64,000 bases of DNA from Colletes latitarsis. Lineage: Eukaryota; Arthropoda; Insecta; Hymenoptera; Colletidae. Under the pieces are notes generated by a model. It did not search any database. It was not told where the DNA came from and saw nothing but the letters and a program-made list of their open reading frames with translations. Below are positions 29,401 to 43,930 of the stretch, piece after piece (position 1 is the stretch's first letter; each line of letters opens with the position of its first letter). The position numbers were made by a program, and so were the translations under genes. The stretch lies in NCBI RefSeq assembly GCF_051014445.1, contig NW_027488368.1:8184001-8248000 (forward strand). Direction: 5' to 3'.

Positions 29401-32400
29401 AGGTTTAATTGACCGATTCGGTGTGGTACCGCATTACTGCGTGATCCAAACCAGAAAAAGCCAAGGATCTGGCTACAGGTGTGCGAAAAATGCGAAAGTA
29501 TGAGCCAGTTGATTGCAAATACCAGAACTAACCCAGACATAACCTATGTCTATATTATCCTCTAAAATACTAATCGGAACCAGCTTCTATTGATTGTTTC
29601 AGTGTGGTACCACATTACTACGTGATCCAAACCAGAAAAAGCCCAGGATCTGGCCAACAAGTATGCGAAAACTGCGAAAGTACGAGCCAGATGAGGGCAA
29701 ATACCAGACCTAACCCAGACAAAACCGGCATTTCCTCTTTAATATTAATCTCAACCAGGTTTAATTGACTGTTTCGGTGTGGAACCACATTACTACGGGA
29801 TCCAAATCAGAAAAACCCCTGGATCTGGCCAACAAGTATGCGAAAACTGCGAAAGTACGAGCCAGATGAGGGCAAATACCAGACCTAACCCAGACAAAAC
29901 CGGCATTTCCTCTTTAATATTAATCTCAACCAGGTTTAATTGACTGTTTCGGTGTGGAACCACATTACTACGGGATCCAAATCAGAAAAACCCCTGGATC
30001 TGGCCAACAAGTATGCGAAAAATGCGAAAGTACGAGCCTGATGAGGGCAAATCCCAGACCTAACCCAGACATAACCGGCGTTATCCTCTAAAATATTACT
30101 CGCAACCAGGTTTTATTGTCTATTTCGGTGTGGTACCGCATTACTGCGTGATCCAAACCAGAAAAAGCCGAGGATCTGGCTACAGGTGTGCGGAAAATGC
30201 GAAAGTACGAGCCAGATGAGGGCAAATCCCAGACATAACCGAGACATAGCCGGCGTTACTCTCTAAAATATTAATCGCAACCAGGTTTAATTGACTGATT
30301 CGGTGTGGGACCACATTACTACGTGATCCAAACCAGAAAAAGCCCAGGATCTGGCTACAGGTGTGCGAAAAATGCGAAAGTACGAGCCAGATGAGGGCAA
30401 ATCCCAGACCTAACCGAGACATAGCCGGCGTTATCCTCTAAAATATTAATCGCAACCAGGTTTAATTGACAGTTTCGGTGTGGGACCACATTACTACGGT
30501 ATCCAAATCAGAAAAAGCGCTGGATCTGGCCAACAAGTATGCGAAAAACGCGAAAGTATGAGCCAGATGACTGCAAATACGAGAACTAACCCCGACATAA
30601 CCAGCGTTATCCTCTAAAATACTAATCGGAACCAGCTTTTATTGACTGTTTCAGTGTGGTACCACATTACTACGTTATCCAAACCAGAAAAGGCCCAGGA
30701 TCTGGCCAACAAGTATGCGAAAAATGCGGAAGTACGAGCCAGATGAGGGCAAATCCCTGACCTAACCGAGACATAACGGGCATTATCGTCTAAAATGTTA
30801 ATCGCAACCAGGTCTAATTGACTGTTTCGTTGTGGTACCGCATTACTGCGGGATCCAATCCAGAAAAACCCCAGGATCTGGCGAACAAGTATGCGAAAAA
30901 CGCGAAAGTATGAGCCAGATGATTGCAAATACCAGAACTAACCCAGACATAACCAGCGTTATCCTCTAAAATACTAATCGGAACCAGCTTCTATTGATTG
31001 TTTCAGTGTGGTACCACATTACTACGTGATCCAAACCAGAAAAAGCCCAGGATCTGGCCAACAAGTATGCGAAAAATGCGAAAGTACGAGCCAAATGAGG
31101 GAAAATCCCAGACCTAACCGAGACATAGCCGGCGTTATTCTCTAAAATATTAATCGCAACCAGGTTTAATTGACTGATTCGGTGTGGGACCACATTACTA
31201 CGTGATCCAAACCACAAAAAGCCCAGGATCTGGCTACAGGTGTGCGAAAAATGCGAAAGTACGAGCCAGATGAGGGCAAATCCCAGACCTAACCGAGACA
31301 TAGCCGGCGTTATCCTCTAAAATACTAATCGGAACCAGCTTTTATTGACAGTTTCAGTGTGGTACCACATTACTACGTTATCCAAACCAAAAAAGGCCCA
31401 GGATCTGGCCAACAAGTATGCGAAAAATGCGGAAGTACGAGCCAGATGAGGGCAAATCCCTGACCTAACCGAGACATAACGGGCATTATCGTCTAAAATA
31501 TTAATCGCAACCAGGTCTAATTGACTGTTTCGCTGTGGTACCGCATTACTGCGGGATCCAATCCAGAAAAACCCCAGGATCTGGCGAACAAGTATGCGAA
31601 AAACGCGAAAGTATGAGCCAGATGATTGCAAATACCAGAACTAGCCCAGACATAACCAGCGTTATCCTCTAAAATACTAATCGGAACCAGCTTCTATTGA
31701 TTGTTTCAGTGTGGTACCACATTACTACGTGATCCAAACCAGAAAAAGCCCAGGATCTGGCCAACAAGTATGCGAAAAATGCGAAAGTACGAGCCAAATG
31801 AGGGAAAATCCCAGACCTAACCGAGACATAACCGGCATTATCCTCTAAAATATTAATCGCAACTAGGTTTAATTGACTGTTTCAGTGTGGTACCACATTA
31901 CAACGTTATCCAAACCAGAAAAGGCCCAGGATCTGGCCAATAAGTATGCGAAAAATGCGGAAGTACGAGCCAGATGAGGACAAATCCCTGACCTAACCGA
32001 GACATAGCCGGCGTTATTCTCTAAAATATTAATCGCAACCAGGTTTAATTGACTGATTCGGTGTGGGACCACATTACTACATGATCCAAACCAGAAAAAG
32101 CCCAGGATCTGGCTACAGGTGTGCGAAAAATGCGAAAGTACGAGCCAGATGAGGGCAAATCCCAGACCTAACCGAGACATAGCCGGCGTTATCCTCTAAA
32201 ATATTAATCGCAACCAGGTTTAATTGACAGTTTCGGTGTGGGACCACATTACTACGGGATCCAATCCAGAAAGACGCTGGATCTGGCCAACAACTATGCG
32301 AAAAACGCGAAAGTATGAGCCAGATGATTGCAAATACCAGAACTAACCCAGACATAACCAGCGTTATCCGCTAAAATACTAATCGGAACCAGCTTTTATT

Positions 32401-32680
32401 GACTGTTTCAGTGTGGCACCACATTACTACGTGATCCAAACCAGAAGAAGGCCAAGATCTGGTCAACAAGTATGCGAAAGATGCGAAAGTACGAGCCAGA
32501 TGAGGGCAAATACCAGATCAAACCCAAACATAACCAGCGTTATCCTCCAAAATATTACTCGAAACCAGGTTTAATTGACTGTTTCGGTGTGGAACCACAT
32601 TACTACGGTATCCAAATCAGAAAAAGCGCTGGATCTGGCCAACAAGTATGCGAAAAATGCGAAAGTGTGAGCCAGATGAT
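23500..32680. repeat. 3342 bp (19-unit) higher-order repeat, about 2.7 copies
   Basis: Three successive copies share landmarks 3342 bp apart: 23930/27272/30614, 24282/27624/30966, 24633/27975/31317, 25185/28527/31869 and 25788/29130/32472. Copy-specific variants such as GCTGGATGTGGCC are shared by copies one and two (25945, 29287) but not copy three. AACCACAAAAAGCCC is shared by copies two and three (27869, 31211) but not copy one. The third copy stops near 32680, where GATGATAGCAAATACC replaces GATGAGGGCAAATCCC. This is the clearest homogenised higher-order block in the window. Confidence 0.85.
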
Positions 32681-34655
32681 AGCAAATACCAGAACTAACC
32701 AAGACATAACCAGCGTTATCCTCTAAAACACTCATCGCAACCAGCTTTTATTGACTGTTTCAGTGTGGTACCACATTACTACGTGATCCGAACCAGAAAA
32801 AGCCCAGGATCTGGCCAACAAGTATGCGAAAAATGCGAAGGTACGAGGCAGATGAGGGCAAATCCCAGACCTAACCGAGACATAACCGGCGTTATCCTCT
32901 AAAATATTAATCTCAACCTGGTATAATTGACTGTTTCGGTGTGGAACCACATTACTACGGGATCCAAATCAGAAAAAGCGCTGGATCTGGCCAACAAGTA
33001 TTCGAAAAATGCGAAAGCGAGCCAGATGAGGGCAAATGCCAGACCTAACCCAGACAATACCGGCGTTATCCGCTAAAATATTAATCGCAACCAGGTTTAA
33101 TTGACTGTTTCGGTGTGGTACCGCATTACTACGTGATCCAAACCAGGAAAACCCCTGGATCTGGCCAACAAGTATGCGAAAAATGCGAAAGTACAAGCCT
33201 GATGAGGGCAAATCCCCGACCTATCCGAGACATAACCGGCGTTATCGTCTAAAATATTTATCACAACCAGGTCTAACAGACTGTTTCGGTGTGGTGTCGC
33301 ATTACTACGGGATCCAATCCAGAGAAACCCCAGGATCTGGCGAACAAGTATGCGAAAAACGCGAAAATATGAGCCAGGTGATTGCAAATACCAGAACTAA
33401 CCCAGACATAACCAGCGCTGTCCTCTAAAATACTAATCGGAACCAGCTTTTATTGATTGTTTCAGTGTGGTACGGCAATACTACGTGATCCAAACCAGAA
33501 AAAGCCCAGGATCTGGCAAACAAGTATGCGAAAAATGCGAAAGTACGAGGCAGTTGAGGGCAAATCCCAGACCTAACCGAGAAATAACCAGCGTTATCCT
33601 CTAAAATACTAATCGGAACCAGCTTTCATTGACTGTTTCAGTGTGGTACGGCATTACTACGTGATCCAAACCAGAAAAAGCCCAGGATCTGGCAAACGAG
33701 TATGCGAAACATGCGAAAGTACGAGGCAGATGAGGGCAAATCCCAGACCTAACCGAGACATAACCGGCGTTATCCTCTAAAATATTAATCGCAGACAGGT
33801 TTAATTGACTGTTTCGGTGTGGAACCACATTACTACGGGATCCAATCCAGAAAAAACGCTGGATCTGGCCAACAACTATGCGAAAAACGCGAAAGTATGA
33901 GCCAGATGTTTGCAAATACCAGAACTGACCCAGACATAACCAGCGTTATCCTCTAAAATACTAATCGGAACCAGCTTTTATTGACTGTTTCAGTGTGGCA
34001 CGGCATTACTACGTGATCCAAACCAGAAGTATCCCAGGATCTGGCCAACAAGTATGCGAAAAATGCGAAAGTACGAGCCAGATGAGGGCAAATCCCAGAC
34101 CTAACCGAGACATAGCCGGCGTTATCCTCTAAAATATTAATCGCAACCAGGTTTAATTGACAGTCTCGGTGTGGGACCACATTACTACGGGATCCAATCC
34201 AGAAAAAACGCTGGATCTGGCCATCAACTATGCGAAAAACGCGAAAGTATGAGCCAGATGATTGCAAATACCAGAACTAACCCAGACATAACCAGCGTTA
34301 TCCGCTAAAATACTAATCGGAACCTGCTTTTATTGACTGTTTCAGTGTGGCACCACATTACTACGTGATCCAAAGCAGAAGAAGGCCAAGATCTGGTCAA
34401 CAAGTATGCGAAAAATGCGTAAGTACGAGCCAGATGAGGGCAAATCCCAGACCTAACCGAGACATAGCCGGCGTTATTCTCTAAAATATTAATCGCAACC
34501 AGGTTTAATTGACTGATTCGGTGTGGTACCGCATTACTGCGTGATCCAAACCAGAAAAAGCCGAGGATCTGGCTACAGGTGTGCGAAAAATGCGAAAGTA
34601 TGAGCCAGATGATTGCAAATACCAGAACTAACCCCGACATAACCAGCGTTATCCT
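32680..34655. repeat. Diverged satellite units between two higher-order blocks
   Basis: Units of the same satellite carry many private variants here (for example GTACGAGGCAGATG, GTGGTACGGCATTAC, CATCAACTATGCG and the shortened GCGAAAGCGAGCC near 33012), and no clean multi-unit period was seen. The stretch separates the 3342 bp and 2812 bp repeat blocks. No gene was seen. Confidence 0.7.
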
Positions 34656-37600
34656 CTAAAATACTAATCGGAACCAGCTTTTATTGACTCTTTCAGTGTG
34701 GTACCACATTACTACGTTATCCAAACCAGAAAAGGCCCAGGATCTGGCCAACAAGTATGCGAAAAATGCGGAAGTACGAGCCAGATGAGGGCAAATCCCT
34801 GACCTAACCGAGACATAACGGGCATTATCGTCTAAAATATTAATCGCAACCAGGTCTAATTGACTGTTTCGTTGTGGTACCGCATTACTGCGGGATCCAA
34901 TCCAGAAAAACCCCTGGATCTGGCGAACAAGTATGCGAAAAACGCGAAAGTATGAGCCAGATGATTGCAAATACCAGAACTAACCCAGACATAGCCAACG
35001 TTATCCTCTAAAATACTAATCGGAACCAGCTTCTATTGATTGTTTCAGTGTGGTACCACATTACTACGTGATCCAAACCAGAAAAGGCCCAGGATCTGGC
35101 CAACAAGTATGCGAAAAATGCGAAAGTACGAGCCAAATGAGGGAAAATCCCAGACCTAACCGAGACATAACCGGCATTATCCTCTAAAATATTAATCGCA
35201 ACTAGGTTTAATTGACTGTTTCAGTGTGGTACCACATTACAACGTTATCCAAACCAGAAAAGGCCCAGGATCTGGCCAATAAGTATGCGAAAAATGCGGA
35301 AGTACGAGCCAGATGAGGGCAAATCCCTGACCTAACCGAGACATAACGGGCATTATCGTCTAAAATATTAATCGCAACCAGGTCTAATTGACTGTTTCGT
35401 TGTGGTACCGCATTACTGCGGGGTCCAATCCAGAAAAACCCCAGGATCTGGCGAACAAGTATGCGAAAAACGCGAAAGTATGAGCCAGATGATTGCAAAT
35501 ACCAGAACTAACCCAGACATAACCAGCGTTATCCTCTAAAATACTAATCGGAACCAGCTTCTATTGACTGTTTCAGTGTGGTACCACATTACTACGGTAT
35601 CCAAATCAGAAAAAGCGCTGGATCTGGCCAACGAGTATGCGAAAAATGCGAAAGTACGAGCCAGATGAGGGCAAATACCAGATCTAACCCAAACATAACC
35701 AGCGTTATCCTCCAAAATATTACTCGAAACCAGGTTTAATTGACTGTTTCGGTGTGGAACCACATTACTACAGTATCCAAATCAGAAAAGCGCTGGATCT
35801 GGCCAACAAGTATGCGAAAAACGCGAAAGTACGAGCCAGATGAGGGCAAATACCAGATCTAACGCAAACATAACCAGCGTTATCCTCCAAAATATTACTC
35901 GAAACCAGGTTTAATTGACTGTTTCGGTGTGGAACCACATTACTACGGTATCCAAATCAGAAAAAGCGCTGGATCTGGCCAACAAGTATGCGAAAAACGC
36001 GAAAGTATGAGCCAGATGATTGCAAATACCAGAATTAACCCCGACATAACCAGCGTTATCCTCTAAAATACTAATCGGAACCAGCTTTTATTGACTGTTT
36101 CAGTGTGGTACCACATTACTACGTTATCCAAACCAAAAAAAGCCCAGGATCTGGCCAACAAGTATGCGAAAAATGCGAAAGTACGAGCCAGATGAGGGCA
36201 AATCCCAGACCTAACCGAGACATAACCGGCGTTATCATCTAAAATATTAATCGCAACCAGGTTTAATTGACTGTTTCGGTGTGGTACCGCATTATTACGT
36301 GATCCAAACTAGAAAAAGGCCAAGATCTGGTCAACAAGTATGCGAAAAATGCGAAAGTACGAGCCAGATGAGGGCAAATACCAGACCTAACCCAGACAAA
36401 ACCGGCATTTCCTCTAAAATATTAATCTCAACCAGGTTTAATTGACTGTTTCGGTGTGGAACCACATTACTACGGGATCCAAATCAGAAAAACCCCTGGA
36501 TCTGGCCAACAAGTATGCGAAAAATGCGAAAGTACGAGCCTGATGAGGGCAAATCCCAGACCTAACCCAGACATAACCGGCGTTATCCTCTAAAATATTA
36601 CTCGCAACCAGGTTTTATTGTCCATTTCGGTGTGGTACCGCATTACTGCGTGATCCAAACCAGAAAAAGCCGAGGATCTGTCCAACAACTATGCGAAAAA
36701 CGCGAAAGTATGAGCCAGATGATTGCAAATACCAGAACTAACCCAGACATAACCAGCGTTATCCGCTAAAATACTAATCGGAACCAGCTTTTATTGACAG
36801 TTTCAGTGTGGCACCACATTACTACGTGATCCAAACCAGAAGAAGGCCAAGATCTGGTCAACAAGTATGCGAAAGATGCGAAAGTACGAGCCAGATGAGG
36901 GCAAATACCAGATCAAACCCAAACATAACCAGCGTTATCCTCCAAAATATTACTCGAAACCAGGTTTAATTGACTGTTTCGGTGTGGAACCACATTACTA
37001 CGGTATCCAAATCAGAAAAAGCGCTGGACCTGGCCAACAAGTATGCGAAAAACGCGAAAGTATGAGCCAGATGATTGCAAATACCAGAACTAACCCCGAC
37101 ATAACCAGCGTTATCCTCTAAAATACTAATCGGAACCAGCTTTTATTGACTGTTTCAGTGTGGTACCACATTACTACGTTATCCAAACCAGAAAAGGCCC
37201 AGGATCTGGCCAACAAGTATGCGAAAAATGCGGAAGTACGAGCCAGATGAGGGCAAATCCCTGACCTAACCGAGACATAACGGGCATTATCGTCTAAAAT
37301 ATTAATCGCAACCAGGTCTAATTGACTGTTTCGTTGTGGTACCGCATTACTGCGGGATCCAATCCAGAAAAAGCCCAGGATCTGGCCAACAAGTATGCGA
37401 AAAATGCGAAAGTACGAGCCAAATGAGGGAAAATCCCAGACCTAACCGAGACATAACCGGCATTATCCTCTAAAATGTTAATCGCAACTAGGTTTAATTG
37501 ACTGTTTCAGTGTGGTACCACATTACAACGTTATCCAAACCAGAAAAGGCCCAGGATCTGGCCAATAAGTATGCGAAAAATGCGGAAGTACGAGCCAGAT

Positions 37601-40600
37601 GAGGGCAAATCCCTGACCTAACCGAGACATAGCCGGCGTTATTCTCTAAAATATTAATCGCAACCAGGTTTAATTGACTGATTCGGTGTGGGACCACATT
37701 ACTACGTGATCCAAACCAGAAAAAGCCCAGGATCTGGCTACAGGTGTGCGAAAAATGCGAAAGTACGAGCCAGATGAGGGCAAATCCCAGACCTAACCGA
37801 GACATAACGGGTATTATCGTCTAAAATATTAATCGCAACCAGGTCTAATTGACTGTTTCGTTGTGGTACCGCATTACTGCGGGATCCAATCCAGAAAGAC
37901 CCCAGGATCCGGCGAACAAGTATGCGAAAAACGCGAAAGTATGAGCCAGATGATTGCAAATACCAGAACTAACCCAGACATAACCAGCGTTATCCTCTAA
38001 AATACTAATCGGAACCAGCTTCTATTGACTGTTTCAGTGTGGTACCACATTACTACGTGATCCAAAGCAGAAGAAGGCCAAGATCTGGTCAACAAGTATG
38101 CGAAAAATGCGAAAGTACGAGCCAGATGAGGGCAATCCCAGACCTAACCGAGACATAGCCGGCGTTATTCTCTAAAATATTAATCGCAACCAGGTTTAAT
38201 TGACTGATTCGGTGTGGTACCGCATTACTGCGTGATCCAAACCAGAAAAACCCCAGGATCTGGCGAACAAGTATGCGAAAAACGCGAAAGTATGAGCCAG
38301 ATGATTGCAAATACCAGAACTAACCCAGACATAACCAGCGTTATCCTCTAAAATACTAATCGGAACCAGCTTCTATTGACTGTTTCAGTGTGGTACCACA
38401 TTACTACGGTATCCAAATCAGAAAAAGCGCTGGATCTGGCCAACGAGTATGCGAAAAATGCGAAAGTACGAGCCAGATGAGGGCAAATACCAGATCTAAC
38501 CCAAACATAACCAGCGTTATCCTCCAAAATATTACTCGAAACCAGGTTTAATTGACTGTTTCGGTGTGGAACCACATTACTACGGTATCCAAATCAGAAA
38601 AGCGCTGTATCTGGCCAACAAGTATGCGAAAAACGCGAAAGTACGAGCCAGATGAGGGCAAATACCAGATCTAACGCAAACATAACCAGCGTTATCCTCC
38701 AAAATATTACTCGAAACCAGGTTTAATTGACTGTTTCGGTGTGGAACCACATTACTACGGTATCCAAATCAGAAAAAGCGCTGGATCTGGCCAACAAGTA
38801 TGCGAAAAACGCGAAAGTATGAGCCAGATGATTGCAAATACCAGAACTAACCCCGACATAACCAGCGTTATCCTCTAAAATACTAATCGGAACCAGCTTT
38901 TATTGACTGTTTCAGTGTGGTACCATATTACTACGTTATCCAAACCAAAAAAAGCCCAGGATCTGGCCAACAAGTATGCGAAAAATGCGAAAGTACGTGC
39001 CAGATGAGGGCAAATCCCAGACCTAACCGAGACATAACCGGCGTTATCATCTAAAATATTAATCGCAACCAGGTTTAATTGACTGTTTCGGTGTGGTACC
39101 GCATTATTACGTGATCCAAACTAGAAAAAGGCCAAGATCTGGTCAACAAGTATGCGAAAAATGCGAAAGTACGAGCCAGATGAGGGCAAATACCAGACCT
39201 AACCCAGACAAAACCGGCATTTCCTCTAAAATATTAATCTCAACCAGGTTTAATTGACTGTTTCGGTGTGGAACCACATTACTACGGGATCCAAATCAGA
39301 AAAACCCCTGGATCTGGCCAACAAGTATGCGAAAAATGCGAAAGTACGAGCCTGATGAGGGCAAATCCCAGACCTAACCCAGACATAACCGGCGTTATCC
39401 TCTAAAATATTACTCGCAACCAGGTTTTATTGTCTATTTCGGTGTGGTACCGCATTACTGCGTGATCCAAACCAGAAAAAGCCGAGGATCTGGCTACAGG
39501 TGTGCGAAAAACGCGAAAGTACGAGCCAGATGAGGGCAAATCCCAGACCTAACCGAGACATAGCCGGCGTTATTCTCTAAAATATTAATCGCAACCAGGT
39601 TTAATTGACTGATTCGGTGTGGGACCACATTACTACGTGATCCAAACCAGAAAAAGCCCAGGATCTGGCTACAGGTGTGCGAAAAATGCGAAAGTACGAG
39701 CCAGATGAGGGCAAATCCCAGACCTAACCGAGACATGGCCGGCGTTATCCTCTAAAATATTAATCGCAACCAGGTTTAATTGACAGTTTCGGTGTGGGAC
39801 CACATTACTACGGGATCCAATCCAGAAAAAACGCTGGATCTGTCCAACAACTATGCGAAAAACGCGAAAGTATGAGCCAGATGATTGCAAATACCAGAAC
39901 TAACCCAGACATAACCAGCGTTATCCGCTAAAATACTAATCGGAACCAGCTTTTATTGACTGTTTCAGTGTGGCACCACATTACTACGTGATCCAAACCA
40001 GAAGAAGGCCAAGATCTGGTCAACAAGTATGCGAAAGATGCGAAAGTACGAGCCAGATGAGGGCAAATACCAGATCAAACCCAAACATAACCAGCGTTAT
40101 CCTCCAAAATATTACTCGAAACCAGGTTTAATTGACTGTTTCGGTGTGGAACCACATTACTACGGTATCCAAATCAGAAAAAGCGCTGGACCTGACCAAC
40201 AAGTATGCGAAAAACGCGAAAGTATGAGCCAGATGATTGCAAATACCAGAACTAACCCCGACATAACCAGCGTTATCCTCTAAAATACTAATCGGAACCA
40301 GCTTTTATTGACTGTTTCAGTGTGGTACCACATTACTACGTTATCCAAACCAGAAAAGGCCCAGGATCTGGCCAACAAGTATGCGAAAAATGCGGAAGTA
40401 CGAGCCAGATGAGGGCAAATCCCTGACCTAACCGAGACATAACGGGCATTATCGTCTAAAATATTAATCGCAACCAGGTCTAATTGACTGTTTCGTTGTG
40501 GTACCGCATTACTGCGGGATCCAATCCAGAAAAACCCCAGGATCTGGCGAACAAGTATGCGAAAAACGCGAAAGTATGAGCCAGATGATTGCAAATACCA

Positions 40601-43600
40601 GAACTAACCCAGACATAGCCAACGTTATCCTCTAAAATACTAATCGGAACCAGCTTCTATTGATTGTTTCAGTGTGGTACCACATTACTACGTGATCCAA
40701 ACCTTAAAAGGCCCAGGATCTGGCCAACAAGTATGCGAAAAATGCGAAAGTACGAGCCAAATGAGGGAAAATCCCAGACCTAACCGAGACATAACCCGCA
40801 TTATCCTCTAAAATATTAATCGCAACTAGGTTTAATTGACTGTTTCAGTGTGGTACCACATTACAACGTTATCCAAACCAGAAAAGGCCCAGGATCTGGC
40901 CAATAAGTATGCGAAAAATGCGGAAGTACGAGCCAGATGAGGGCAAATCCCTGACCTAACCGAGACATAACGGGCATTATCGTCTAAAATATTAATCGCA
41001 ACCAGGTCTAATTGACTGTTTCGTTGTGGTACCGCATTACTGCGGGGTCCAATCCAGAAAAACCCCAGGATCTGGCGAACAAGTATGCGAAAAACGCGAA
41101 AGTATGAGCCAGATGATTGCAAATACCAGAACTAACCCAGACATAACCAGCGTTATCCTCTAAAATACTAATCGGAACCAGCTTCTATTGACTGTTTCAG
41201 TGTGGTACCACATTACTACGGTATCCAAATCAGAAAAAGCGCTGGATCTGGCCAACGAGTATGCGAAAAATGCGAAAGTACGAGCCAGATGAGGGCAAAT
41301 ACCAGATCTAACCCAAACATAACCAGCGTTATCCTCCAAAATATTACTCGAAACCAGGTTTAATTGACTGTTTCGGTGTGGAACCACATTACTACGGTAT
41401 CCAAATCAGAAAAGCGCTGGATCTGGCCAACAAGTATGCGAAAAACGCGAAAGTACGAGCCAGATGAGGGCAAATACCAGATCTAACGCAAACATAACCA
41501 GCGTTATCCTCCAAAATATTACTCGAAACCAGGTTTAATTGACTGTTTCGGTGTGGAACCACATTACTACGGTATCCAAATCAGAAAAAGCGCTGGATCT
41601 GGCCAACAAGTATGCGAAAAACGCGAAAGTATGAGCCAGATGATTGCAAATACCAGAACTAACCCCGACATAACCAGCGTTATCCTCTAAAATACTATTC
41701 GGAACCAGCTTTTATTGACTGTTTCAGTGTGGTACCATATTACTACGTTATCCAAACCAAAAAAAGCCCAGGATCTGGCCAACAAGTATGCGAAAAATGC
41801 GAAAGTACGAGCCAGATGAGGGCAAATCCCAGACCTAACCGAGACATAACCGGCGTTATCATCTAAAATATTAATCGCAACCAGGTTTAATTGACTGTTT
41901 CGGTGTGGTACCGCATTATTACGTGATCCAAACTAGAAAAAGGCCAAGATCTGGTCAACAAGTATGCGAAAAATGCGAAAGTACGAGCCAGATGAGGGCA
42001 AATACCAGACCTAACCCAGACAAAACCGGCATTTCCTCTAAAATATTAATCTCAACCAGGTTTAATTGACTGTTTCGGTGTGGAACCACATTACTACGGG
42101 ATCCAAATCAGAAAAACCCCTGGATCTGGCCAACAAGTATGCGAAAAATGCGAAAGTACGAGCCTGATGAGGGCAAATCCCAGACCTAACCCAGACATAA
42201 CCGGCGTTATCCTCTAAAATATTACTCGCAACCAGGTTTTATTGTCTATTTCGGTGTGGTACCGCATTACTGCGTGATCCAAACCAGAAAAAGCCGAGGA
42301 TCTGGCTACAGGTGTGCGAAAAACGCGAAAGTACGAGCCAGATGAGGGCAAATCCCAGACCTAACCGAGACATAGCCGGCGTTATTCTCTAAAATATTAA
42401 TCGCAACCAGGTTTAATTGACTGATTCGGTGTGGGACCACATTACTACGTGATCCAAACCAGAAAAAGCCCAGGATCTGGCTACAGGTGTGCGAAAAATG
42501 CGAAAGTACGAGCCAGATGAGGGCAAATCCCAGACCTAACCGAGACATGGCCGGCGTTATCCTCTAAAATATTAATCGCAACCAGGTTTAATTGACAGTT
42601 TCGGTGTGGGACCACATTACTACGGGATCCAATCCAGAAAAAACGCTGGATCTGTTCAACAACTATGCGAAAAACGCGAAAGTATGAGCCAGATGATTGC
42701 AAATACCAGAACTAACCCAGACATAACCAGCGTTATCCGCTAAAATACTAATCGGAACCAGCTTTTATTGACTGTTTCAGTGTGGCACCACATTACTACG
42801 TGATCCAAACCACAAGAAGGCCAAGATCTGGTCAACAAGTATGCGAAAGATGCGAAAGTACGAGCCAGATGAGGGCAAATACCAGATCAAACCCAAACAT
42901 AACCAGCGTTATCCTCCAAAATATTACTCGAAACCAGGTTTAATTGACTGTTTCGGTGTGGAACCACATTACTACGGTATCCAAATCAGAAAAAGCGCTG
43001 GACCTGACCAACAAGTATGCGAAAAACGCGAAAGTATGAGCCAGATGATTGCAAATACCAGAACTAACCCCGACATAACCAGCGTTATCCTCTAAAATAC
43101 TAATCGGAACCAGCTTTTATTGACTGTTTCAGTGTGGTACCACATTACTACGTTATCCAAGCCAGAAAAGGCCCAGGATCTGGCCAACAAGTATGCGAAA
43201 AATGCGGAAGTACGAGCCAGATGAGGGCAAATCCCTGACCTAACCGAGACATAACGGGCATTATCGTCTAAAATATTAATCGCAACCAGGTCTAATTGAC
43301 TGTTTCGTTGTGGTACCGCATTACTGCGGGATCCAATCCAGAAAAAGCCCAGGATCTGGCCAACAAGTATGCGAAAAATGCGAAAGTACGAGCCAAATGA
43401 GGGAAAATCCCAGACCTAACCGAGACATAACCGGCATTATCCTCTAAAATGTTAATCGCAACTAGGTTTAATTGACTGTTTCAGTGTGGTACCACATTAC
43501 AACGTTATCCAAACCAGAAAAGGCCCAGGATCTGGCCAATAAGTATGCGAAAAATGCGGAAGTACGAGCCAGATGAGGGCAAATCCCTGACCTAACCGAG

Positions 43601-43930
43601 ACATAGCCGGCGTTATTCTCTAAAATATTAATCGCAACCAGGTTTAATTGACTGATTCGGTGTGGGACCACATTACTACGTGATCCAAACCAGAAAAAGC
43701 CCAGGATCTGGCTACAGGTGTGCGAAAAATGCGAAAGTACGAGCCAGATGAGGGCAAATCCCAGACCTAACCGAGACATAACGGGTATTATCGTCTAAAA
43801 TATTATTCGCAACCAGGTCTAATTGACTGTTTCGTTGTGGTACCGCATTACTGCGGGATCCAATCCAGAAAAACCCCAGGATCCGGCGAACAAGTATGCG
43901 AAAAACGCGAAAGTATGAGCCAGATGATTG
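34656..43930. repeat. 2812 bp (16-unit) higher-order repeat with a two-unit indel
   Basis: Landmarks recur with a 2812 bp offset (35536/38348/41160, 39494/42306, 39669/42481, 40029/42841) and with its double, 5624 bp (34656/40280, 35208/40832). After about 36650 the first copy is 350 bp, two units, shorter than the others, so that 36867 pairs with 40029 at 3162 bp and 37494 pairs with 43468 at 5974 bp. At the shortened point, GCCGAGGATCTG joins directly to TCCAACAACTATG. Copies are near identical otherwise. Boundaries are approximate. Confidence 0.75.
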
